Both the position numbers and the translations under genes were made by a program. A DNA stretch of 64,000 nt from Chiridota heheva (taxonomy: Eukaryota; Echinodermata; Holothuroidea; Apodida; Chiridotidae): positions 1,103,501 through 1,167,500 of the forward strand of contig JAIGNY010000696.1 in NCBI GenBank assembly GCA_020152595.1, written 5' to 3'. This document shows positions 25,078 to 37,000 of the stretch, one piece after another (the first letter of the stretch is position 1; each line of letters opens with the position of its first letter). Below the pieces are notes generated by a model that searched no databases, had not been told where the DNA came from, and saw nothing but the letters and a program-made list of their open reading frames with translations.

Positions 25078-28000
25078 CATTATTAATATTATTATTATGA
25101 TTATTATTATTATGATTATTATTATCATTATTCACTTTTTACCCTTACTAATCCTCTCTCCTTCTCTCTATCCTTTCTACTCTTTTATCAGATTTACATT
25201 TTGCTTCTTCCCCTCTTTACTATCACACCATGAATTTCTAATATCCTCTTGGCCCATTTGACTCGGACTGTTGCAGTGCGTTTAAACCTCAACAAACAAA
25301 CGAAACAGAAATAATTTTCAAATTTCACGGTAAATTACAGTGAGATTCATCCCAGACTCACATGATTATAACAAAGTCACATAATTACAACAAATTATTT
25401 CTATACAATACACAGAGACTTTTGAGGATGTGATGTCACTCTTAGTCTGAATTCCATCATTTCTACTACAAATCTGATAGAACTCTACTTCTTTTTTCTT
25501 CAGTGCAATGAAACACTCAGAGGAGACAGCTGTCGAATTGAATTTAATGCGAGCACAAGTCAGAAATTTGGAAGATGTCAATCAGAATCTTGTGGTGGAG
25601 ATTGAAGAATTATCAAAGTAAGTTATGTGAAGAAAGCAAAATAAACTTTCTCAATTCATGAGTGAAATTGTGTGGAAGAAATAGAAAAGGAAGATATTTC
25701 AAAGAAATTCTATAAGGTTTAAGTGTGTGAGTTAATGGTGAAGATGCCTGGGAAGAACATTAATTCCTAGATATATGCAAATTTATCCAAACCTGTTTTG
25801 ATGACAAGAAAATTATCAGAATATTGCATCTGTGTTGGGACACATACATACATACCTAGGGCTTTGTTGTGAGTTTCTGACCTGTCAACTGATATGTGAT
25901 TTATATCACTATGTTTCAAATACACAAATCAGATCAAGAAAACAAATTGATTTTAACATAGAAATTAAGTGTGTTGGTACACTTTATAGTAGCTTATTGT
26001 TTTACACTTGTTGTAGGGAAGGTAAGGCTGATTTAAAGATTGGTGATGTATTATCCATTTGGAACATTTTATTTTGATATAAATAGTATAATTTAGGATT
26101 CTCATTTCCAACTTCTGGAACATTTTATTTCTAATTAAAGCACTTGATTACTAAATGATGTACCAGAATACTAATTGATTTATCAATGTAATGTTATTTT
26201 GTTTGTAGGGTCAATGCTGGTCTACAGTACTAATTGATTTATCAATGTAATGTTATTTTGTTTGTAGGGTCAATGCTGGTCTACAGTACTAATTGATTTA
26301 TCAATGTAATGTTATTTTGTTTGTAGGGTCAATGCTGGTCTACAGTACTAATTGATTTATCAATGTAATGTTATTTTGTTTGTAGGGCCAATGCTGGTCT
26401 ACAGTACTAATTGATTTATCAATGTAATGTTATTTTGTTTGTAGGGTCAATGCTGGTCTACAGTACTAATTGATTTATCAATGTAATGTTATTTTGTTTG
26501 TAGGGTCAATGCTGGTCTACAGTACTAATTGATTTATCAATGTAATGTTATTTTGTTTGTAGGGTCAATGCTGGTCTACAGTACTAATTGATTTATCAAT
26601 GTAATGTTATTTTGTTTGTAGGGTCAATGCTGGTCTACAGTACTAATTGATTTATCAATGTAATGTTATTTTGTTTGTAGGGTCAATGCTGGTCTACAGT
26701 ACTAATTGATTTATCAATGTAATGTTATTTTGTTTGTAGGGTCAATGCTGGTCTACAGTACTAATTGATTTATCAATGTAATGTTATTTTGTTTGTAGGG
26801 TCAATGCTGGTCTACAGTACTAATTGATTTATCAATGTAATGTTATTTTGTTTGTAGGGTCAATGCTGGTCTACAGTACTAATTGATTTATCAATGTAAT
26901 GTTATTTTGTTTGTAGGGTCAATGCTGGTCTACAGTACTAATTGATTTATCAATGTAATGTTATTTTGTTTGTAGGGTCAATGCTGGTCTACAGAAAACC
27001 GAGAAAGAGCATGAAGCAATCAAACAACAATTATTAGATGAAAGAAACAATCTGGAGACAAAGATTGCAGAGCTGGAAGAAAACAATACCAGAATGACCC
27101 AGGAGTATGGAAGACGTCTAGTCGAGACACAAAAGAAGGTCTCGTTGAAAGCAGTCGAGATGCAGAAATACAAGGAAGAGAAAGAGGAAGAAATGAAAGG
27201 TCTTTCAAGGAAGTTACAAGAAGGGGAGAAAGCGATGGAGGAGCGTGCAACTGAATTTGAGGAACTGAAGAAAAGGAAAGAAATGGAGGTAGATGAAGTG
27301 AGAGGGATGCTTGGAGTCGTTCAGAGGCAAGTCACAGAGAAGGAGATGGAATTGAAGAATGTAAGACAGAGTATGACGCACAGAGTGGAAGGTTTGGAGA
27401 AGGACTTGCAAGTAGCAAGAGATGACTTGGAAGAAAAGAAGAGAGAGTATGAGAACTTGGAGGAAGAATTGCAGCTCATGAAAGAGGAAAACAATTATGA
27501 AATTGCAGCTCTGACCAGTGCCGTGCAGACGCTGTCCTGCCAAGTGACCGATCTAGCTGACTCCTTGAGTGAAAAAGAAGAAACGATCCGAGTTATGACC
27601 GATGATATTCAGATGTTGGAGGATGCCAAAAATGAAGAAATTGAAAGGATGTCTCAAAGTCACAGTGATCTGCTGATCAGTACGGAACAACTGAAGAGCA
27701 TTTTAAGTGATAAAGAGGAACAGTTCCGAAGATTAGTGACTGATTTCAATCTGATGGAGGACAGTAAGGAGAAGGAGATTGAGAGCTTGAAGCAGAATCA
27801 TGACAATCTGTTGAAGAGCTTGAATGAAACGAGAGACATCTTAAACAGGAAAGAGCAAGAGTCAGCTCTGCAAGCAGCAAATTTTCAACTTAAAGAAGAT
27901 GAGCGGGAGAAAGAGGTAGAAAATATGTCACAGAATATCGAGGAGTTGTCCTCCAAAGTTGAAGAACTTAAAAGAGTGGTTAGCGAGAGTGAGGAAAGGT

Positions 28001-31000
28001 TAACGATGCAGGCTGCAGATTTCCAGCTACAAGAAGATGCTAAGGAGAGGGAGATTGAAACTCTTTCAAACTGTGAGCAAAGTTTGTCTAAACAGGTGAA
28101 AGAACTTTCTGAAATGATTACGAAGAAGGAGGAGGAATTTACCTTGCAATCAGCCGATTTCCAACTTTCTGAAAATGCAAAAGATGAAGAATTAGAAAGA
28201 GCAACGCAATCTCAACAATTCTTGTTGGAGCAGGTGGAGGAGTTGACTGAGATATTGAAAGAGAGTGAAGAGAGGATTCAATTGTTAGCGGAAAACTGTC
28301 AACAGTTGCAGGTTGAGAAAGACAGAGATGCTACAAGACTGAAGACGAACCAGAAGGAAGCCATAGCCCTGAAGGACATGCTGCAGAAATTAGAAGAAGA
28401 GAATGAACAAAGGAGGACCAAGGAAGTAGCATCAATGGAGGCAAAGACACGAGAGATTGAAGCTCTGACGAAGGAACTTGAAGGAGCAGAGAGGGAACTA
28501 AGAAGGCAGGATGATGAGATGCAGAAATTGCAAGATGCTAAGAAGATGGAGATTGAACGGATGAGGATTAACCTGGAGGAGGAAGCTGCGAAGCTGAGGA
28601 CTCAAGTTGAAGAACTGTCAGAGCATCTCAGGTATGTACTGCATGATTCTGGTTTTATTCTGAAGTTGCTGTTTCTCTAGATTCTAACTTAAAGGTTCAG
28701 AGGTCAGATATGTTCATGCTATATGAAGGAGGACATAAGAAGAATATAATGGTGTAAAAAGTGTTCAAAAATCTTGATTCATTAAGATGCTTAAGTTTGG
28801 TATCTTTTGTGTAGAAATGACTGAAATCAGACTAGTTGTGATGTCACAGCCTCAGATTCCTCAGTCTTTATGTATTCTATTATTTTTGTCCTGCGCTTTT
28901 GTGGCATAAAAACGATTGGATATGTCAGGAAAGTAGTAAAACAGAATCTAGTAAGGGTAATTATAAATCACCACCTGAAGAAAATTTGAGGAAAATAATT
29001 CAAATAGTGAAAAAAGTAAGTAAATTATCTTTAAAATACATTAACAATTGTTAAGAATGTTAGGATGATGGCGCCAACCTTCCATAGTATACTTATTACA
29101 TGTAACAGAATAAGACTTTTGAATGCCTTCTTCACCTTTCCTCTTTCATATAGGATCAACTTGCTTGGTTACTAAGTCAGTCCTTAAAACAGACCATTGT
29201 AAGGTTACTCTGAGTTACCTACATTACCACATGCAGAATTTTTGAAGAAAAAAATATTTTCTCAATTAAGAAAACAAGTAATCTGAATGTGAAAACATAA
29301 TATTTGTAAAGAAAATGAGGGTATGATGTCACCCTTCTACAGTACACTCTATATGCCACTCTTATTCATACATATTTTTGAGAAATTAAAGACTATATAT
29401 CTCCTGAACCACAAGAAGATTTAACAGTAGATTCTTCAATCTTCTGTTCGTTTTTTTGCCCTCTATGAAACAAGATGACGTGTCCGACTACTAAACAAAT
29501 CCTTTAAGCATCAACTATTGTGAGGATGTGATGTCACATATGTGATGTCACAACTAGTCTTGACACCAGCCATTTCTACACAACTTTGTAATAAAAACAT
29601 AATCTTGACATATTATGTCCTTCACTGTTTTGTCGCTATTTTATGTATGCTTCACACCAACTTATCCTTTAATTCAGAGCTAAGCACTGACAATCTGGTC
29701 ATCTTCCACAGTAATTTTGATTTGTCTAGTAATGTTATTTTGTTGTTCATATTTATAAATACAATTTATTTGTAGTATTGACCAGTGCATTAAATCCGGG
29801 ATTATTTGGTTTATTTCAATTTTACAACCATGATTTTCTTAATAAAGTGTAAAAGATATATGTAAATTTTTCTCGTTTTTGATTTATTTTTAGTTGTTTT
29901 GTATGCATTTTAAAACAATCTTAACACAGAAATGTTATAAATAGATTAATGTTTTGACATCATGTTTCTACACACATTTAATGCACTGGTAGTTTCATTG
30001 TTTTTGTTTTGTTTTCTTTCTATAAAGTTCTCATGTATGTTCTGGTATGGAAGAACTTGAACAGGAGAAAGATAGGTGAGTATTCTAATATTAGCACTCA
30101 TGCTTTTCACAAATGTGTGACTAACAATTAAAAAAAAAGGTTTACATAAGGATATAGGAAATTCTGCCCTTTCATACATCACAAGAGGAACAAAAAATTG
30201 CTTATTTTGGCCTGAAAATTTAGAAGGCTCTAAAATGATGAATTTTCAACCGAATTGGATGAAATGTTTTGATTTTAATTTTGATTTTAATTTTAAAACT
30301 ATTTTAATAATTTTTCATGGATTTTAAAGCAATTTAGCAGAAGTTGCTGCTACACTTCCACACACCTTTAAGTAATTTACTAAAAAGTGTAATAATATAT
30401 ACAGATGAATACAATAACAATCATGTTCAAACAAAGAAACAAGCATTAGTTGTTTTGTATTTGAATTATGTGGAATTTCTTCATGATGCATTGAAATGTA
30501 CAGCTTGATGTTGATGGTTCAAAACGTGAAGTAATCAAATGATCAATCACTCATACAATCATAAATTCAAAGAATTATTTTGCATTGACTGCAGAGGGAC
30601 TTCATCACGTGACTCTAACTCAACTGGACTCCATTTTGCAGGGCAGTAGCGTTGTTGCATTTCACGCATCTTCACACAGCTCAGTCACATCACACGTACA
30701 ACAAACATACTACATGCTAACCTACCAGTACCAGTTCAGCGAATTTTACTGATTGCATTTTTTTTGCTCGTTTCCGATTTTTATTAATATTTTCCTTAAG
30801 TAAGTTATATTTTCACCGGGCATACGAAAAGTAGTTACTCAGACAAAGCTTAACGTTACATACCTGATATAAAGTGCTCACTGCAAATCCTAGTGTGTAA
30901 GGTAGTATCGTAGGTTGAAAGCTGTTGCATTGTACAGCAGAAACCCACTTCGAACGTCGATCAGGACCAGATGGAAATCGAGAAAATGTCTTTTTATTCC

Positions 31001-34000
31001 CTCGCACACATCTATTAGTGCAACAGCACAGTAAGATTCAAGCATAATTATCTTACAAAAATAATTTTATATAACAACATGCAAACGTATGTAAGTCTAA
31101 TTGAGTGTACAGCAGATGGCAGTGGATTTGACCGACAAAATAGCAATGTAAACAAAGTCGCATGACCTCCTGACGTCAGCTGAAACACTTATTAGGCTGT
31201 AGCGCGCCCAAAATAATATGGATGCAAGAAATGAGTCAAACAAGCAATATCTAAAAGGGTCAAAAAACAAATTTAGTTTCCTGTATGAATAAAAAGTGCA
31301 CTGTGTGTGGTTGGCCCAAGGTTAGTTGTTCATTAATGGATGAAATTATATTTTCCAAGAAAACTTTGTGTAGATTTTGCATGGGGAGAGTGTGAGTTGC
31401 TTCTCTTCCAGATACAGCTTTGACGACAGTCAATTAGTGAAATTTCAGCTTTAGCTGGAGTGATACTGAGGTTTGATCTTCAAAAACTGATGGTTTTCAA
31501 AATGCTTTTGCATGATCTGAATTATATTGGTATCACCTGTTCATAGAGCTATCCTTGAATAAGTGGTAAAACTTTGTTCTGAACAACTTTGGAAGCAATT
31601 TATAAACACAAAATTCTCTCTGAATGAATAGAGTAAAAATTCTCTGGAAATGTATTACAGTGACACACAATAATACTCATATGAAAATGACACAATGATA
31701 ACCAACATAATGGAAATACAGTATCAAAAGTAGCTTACAATTTTTGGACATTTGTCAGACTTACACGTGACACACATACATGTGACAAAGGAGACCTAAG
31801 TTTGTCAGGATATTCAACTTGCAAAAATGGATAAAAAAGCCAAATCCTTGTAAGACCTGGCAAGACTCCTGGAATCACGAAACCAGTAACAAACTTCACA
31901 CCATTAAACCTAAAGTCGGGACCAACACCCCTGCACAGTCGCAATCGTACGGAAGACATCGTTGTCACCCGCATCCGCCTCAGTCACTCCTCTCTCACCC
32001 ACTCCCATCTCCTTTCCAGCTCTCCTGCCCCTCTCTGCAACACCAAACTCTCCATCAAGCATATCCTTTTAACCTGTCCCCTATACCTAAACTCCAGGTC
32101 TCTTCTCTCCTCACCCACCTCAATCTCAGATCTATCAAAAAACAATCCTTCCTCCAACATTACCAACTTCCTCTGCAACAACAACCTATTCCACCATATC
32201 TAATCTTCCTTTTCCGTCCACACCTAACTTACACACCCCTTTCTTTTCACCTTAATTTTTTTCTCCCAAATTCACCCTATTTTCCCCCCTTTTCTCCCTC
32301 TCAATCCTCCATCTCCTCTCTGCCCTAACTCTTACACCTTAATTTATTAACACTCTCTTGGCACACTTGACACTTGGCACACTCTCGCGGTGTCGTTAAA
32401 CATCAACAAACCAAATCCTTGTTCAATGGTATTTTGTGTGTGTGTGTGTGTGTATGATGTCTATACATATGCTTATTTTTAGATAATTTTTTTTTTGGGG
32501 GGGCGAAGAGGAAAAGGCTTTGAAGGAGATTTATGGTTCAATCAGCTAAAAAAATACAAAGGAAGATGAAAGAAGGAGAATAAATATTTGAAAGAAAGTG
32601 ATTTATATTTTGTTTAGAATACTATTCTTACTTTTTCTTCAGCTGGAAAGCTAAATTTGAGGAGCTGCTAGCCAAAGTAGAGCCATTTCAGGTGAGCATT
32701 TTTGTGTGTACATGATCATTTTGAAAAACAAGATCTTTGACAAATAGATTTTTGACAAATAGATCTTTGGCAAATAGATTTTTGACAAATAGATCTTTGG
32801 CAAATGGATTTTTGACAAATAGATCTTGACAAAAAATCAATAACTTTAATATCTTGCAAATTAATGTCAACCTTATCACTTATAGTTCCCTTAAACGATT
32901 ATGTTTCCAACTTTTGTTAAATGTGCGATTTGATATTTTAAGGATGCTTGTTAAAGGAATAAACTGTTTAGTTGTGATTTAAGTCTGGTGCCTCTTCCAA
33001 GCAAACCAAGAAACCTCTTACAACCAAGAAGGGGACAGAGGGACAAGTCACTCATATTTTAAGGAGGATAGTCTAAAAAGAGATCTATACATAGAACACC
33101 TTGGATATGGTAAACACTGTGATTGGGCAAACAAATATTTTCAGTATTCTAACATAAGTTTGGTAGTCTGACATTAATATTCACAAAATATATATTTTTT
33201 TTTCTTGTATATTAATTTGTTATCTCTAGAATAAACAAAAGAATTACAATATGTTAATGAGAAATAATTGCACCAAAAATTGACAGAATAAACTGATATA
33301 TAGTAAGAGTAAACAAATTTCGCAGAATGTTTTTTCCTCTAATCTTAAGCTTTTATATCACGGAAGTGGAAAATATTTCCTATCATTTCTGATATTCGTT
33401 TTGTTACCACATCTTTATATCATGAAATCATCCGACAAAAACCTGCAAACTCTGGAAATAGTGGCTTGAAATTAAAGAAATGCTGTGAAAATATGATATT
33501 AATATTGAAGCAAACTGGCATTCGATTATGCACATGATCATGGCAACTTCCCAGTGTAGCCACTTGAAAATTATCTCTGTGACTCTCCCTCCCAATGGTG
33601 ATGAATTGCCACCTTTGCTTCTGTCTCTACCCCTCCCAATGGTGATAGATTGCCACCTTTGCCTCTGTCTGTACCCCTCCCAATGGTGATGAATTGCCAC
33701 CTTCGCCTGTCTCTCTCCCTCCCAATGGCGATAAATTGCCACCTTTGCCTCTGTCTCTACCCCTCCCAATGGTGATGAATTGCCACCTTTGCTTCTGTCT
33801 CTCCCCTCCCAATGGTGATAAATTGCCACCTTTGCCTCTGTCTCTACCCCTCCCAATGGTGATGAATTGCCACCTTTGCTTCTGTCTCTCCTCCCAATGG
33901 TGATAAATTGCCACCTTTGCCTCTGTCTCTCCCCTCCCAATGGTGATGAATTGCCACCTTTGCTTCTGAGACTCATGAGTCTTGCCTTCTTATACTTCAG

Positions 34001-37000
34001 TGTGTAGACTTCCTTCAATGATAGTTAACCAAGTATCAGTTATGGTGGTTGCATTTAGAGGCACTCAGCTATGAGCAGATTATCAGGACAAATTTTACTT
34101 TATTGGTTAAAAGTTCCTTATGTTTTCTTCTCATAAAGTTTAATTGCAAAGAGTTTCAAAATTAACTTTTTTCTTTTACTGATCAAAGGAGCAACTTGAT
34201 CAATTTGAAGCTCAGAAGAGGTTCCTTTTGGACCAGAACAATGCCACCAAGAATGACCTGACACAGTTGAGTCGAGACTACGCCAAACTACTGGGACATC
34301 AGAACAACAAGCAGAAAATACACCACGTCCTCAAACTGAAGGAAGATAACATCAAGCTCAAAGAGGTGAGTCACACAGGCAGTTGTCTTCTCAGAGCATT
34401 AAAGGAATATTTTCATGAATATGTTATTTTCATATGCATGATAGAGGATTATTAAAGGGAACATATAGTCTGGGTTTTCTTTATGTAATATGATAGAGAT
34501 AATAATTATAAGTCATCTAAAGAAATTTTGCATCATACAAAATATTTTAGCATATATTTTCTAATTTATTAAAACATAAATTCTGTCAATATAAGCTTAC
34601 ATGGGAGCGGCCATTTTGTACACAAGCTCCTAAAAATGATGTCATACACCCAGTGCAGATTAGAATATCAATCAATCAATGATTGAAATTTATATAGCGC
34701 AAACCAAACATTTGCACTAAGGTGCTTTGAAATACAGACAGTCACCTCTGGTAAGTTTGTTTGAATAGGTCGGTCTTTGGGTGTTTTCCAAAAGTGGTAA
34801 TAGATGTAGCATTCTTGATAATGGGTGGTAATTCCTTCCAAAGTTTTGGGCCATAGCAAGAAAAAGATCTTGTCTGCGAATATAAGATGATGAGTTCTGG
34901 GGACATGAAGTAAAGTAGAAGATGTTGAGGATCTGAGGTGTCTGGGACTGTCGGACTGGAAGTAAATCTGAGATGTAGGTGGGAGCGAAGTTGTGCAGAG
35001 CTTTGAAGATCATGATGAGCACTTTAAAATCAATGCATTGTTTAACAGGGAGCCAGTGGAGGTTTACCAATTAAAATGAAATAGGGTCAAATTTTTGATG
35101 TTTTGTGATGATTTGGGCAGCTGACCGCTGAATATTTTGAAGCCATGCAATAAGGAACTTGTTTAATATCAAAAGTGAATTACAATAGTCTAATCTGGAG
35201 GTTACAAGAGTGTGAATATTAGTTGCATCCAAAGTAAGCATCTTTCTCACACTACTTATATTTATTAGGTGGTAATTGTCAGATTTGATAATATGGGTCA
35301 CATGAGCAGACATTGACATGCCAGTGTGAAACATCACACCAAGATTACGAACAGGGCTAAATATGATGGGCACATCAGTGCTAGCAATAGTCATTTAGGC
35401 CAATTTAATTTTGTAAGTTGCGCTCTGAACCCTATCACCATCACTTCAGTTTTATCGGCATTGAGTTTAAGAAAGTTTTGTGACATCCAGTCCTGAATTC
35501 TATGTACACAGTTCTCTAATTTGGTTACTGCTAGGTTGACACCTTCCATAGTTGTTGGACAAACAGATACATAAATCTGTGTGTCATCAGAGTACATACA
35601 GATCAAGATTATACTGACGGATCAGCTATCCAAGTGGTAGAATGTATGGCAAATAGCAGTGGTCCGAGCTTTGATCCTTGTGGTACTCCAAAATGCAATG
35701 GTTGTGGAAATGAAAATTTGCCATCAATGAGAACCCGCGGAGATCTTCCCGAGAGATAGGATCTAAACCAGGAGAGTGGGATACCATATATACCCAAGAT
35801 ATCTACTAATTGCTGTAATAGTACTTTGTGATCGATAGTTTCTAAAGCACCACTCTGGTCTAAGAGTGTAAGAATGGTGACACCTTGCCTCTTCATGGTC
35901 CACAGTAGATCATTATGCACCTTGATTAAAAGCACTTTCTGCTATGAAATATGAATGTCTATTTTAAATTTTCTAAATTTTAAGAAATAATTTTTCTTTT
36001 GCATGGGTCTATGAATTTATATTTGTATGTGATATCAAAGATTCAAGCCCTTAAAAGTGTCCATGTTACAATTTCAAACTTGGATATCTTGAGAATGGAA
36101 TAAGACTTTATGATGGGGTTTTTGGTAGTGGTTTATTTTTTAATTCTCTATCATATATCAAGCTAGAATACTAGACTTGATGTCTCCTTTATGGAATCAA
36201 ATTAGTGAGAAATTCATGTTGGTTTTTGTTCTATCTTTGCTTTTTATTATCTTATATGAAGCTTTATTTTCATTTTTTTCTCTCCTTTCTACTCCTTCTT
36301 CCAAACATCTGTCCTAACTCTTGCACCTTGAATTTTTAACACCTTTTTAGCACATTTTGACTCTTGACTGTTGCAGTACCATTAAAGATCAACAAACCAA
36401 ACCGTTAAGGAGTTATTGCATTTCAAAGATTTTACCAGTGTGTTGAAGAGTGACCATGTAAAGTGTGATGTCATAGTTGCAGATCTAAGACCTCTTTGTA
36501 AATTATTTGGAATATCTTTTGTTTCATTATTCAATGGGGTATAACATGCACTTTGCAAGAACATGCTTTGTCCATCTGCTCATGTATCTTTCACTCATAA
36601 ATAAGATATCAACATGTTTCTTTTTCACACAATTTGTTCTACAATTTTCTCTTATTATATAAATACAAATTCACAGGAATATTCCTTTAAATAGTGAATA
36701 GACAGTCATAATGTATTAAACAAAAGGTTAAGAAACAAAAAGTACAACTGTAAAGGATCCACTCCAATATCTTGTTCTGTTTGTTTGTTTTTAACACCCT
36801 CTTTGCACATTTGACTCTGTTGCGGTGCCATCAGCAAACCAAACCAAACCAAATCTGATTGTGAGATATCAGGCTTTAAAGATGTTATAGGTTCTATTGA
36901 AAATTATTTGTGTAGAATGTTTATTTTCTAAAGTGCCATCATACACTCACTTAATTTGTAATTGCTTGAATTATTTTAAAAATTTGTGTAATTATTTTTC

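Noticed and set aside
27214-27543. 109-codon minus-strand frame
   Set aside because: It is the antisense shadow of the HMMR coiled-coil exon.
33428-34018. 196-codon minus-strand frame with repeated HHWEG-like peptides
   Set aside because: It is generated by the 44-bp minisatellite; frame changes between units and there is no family match.
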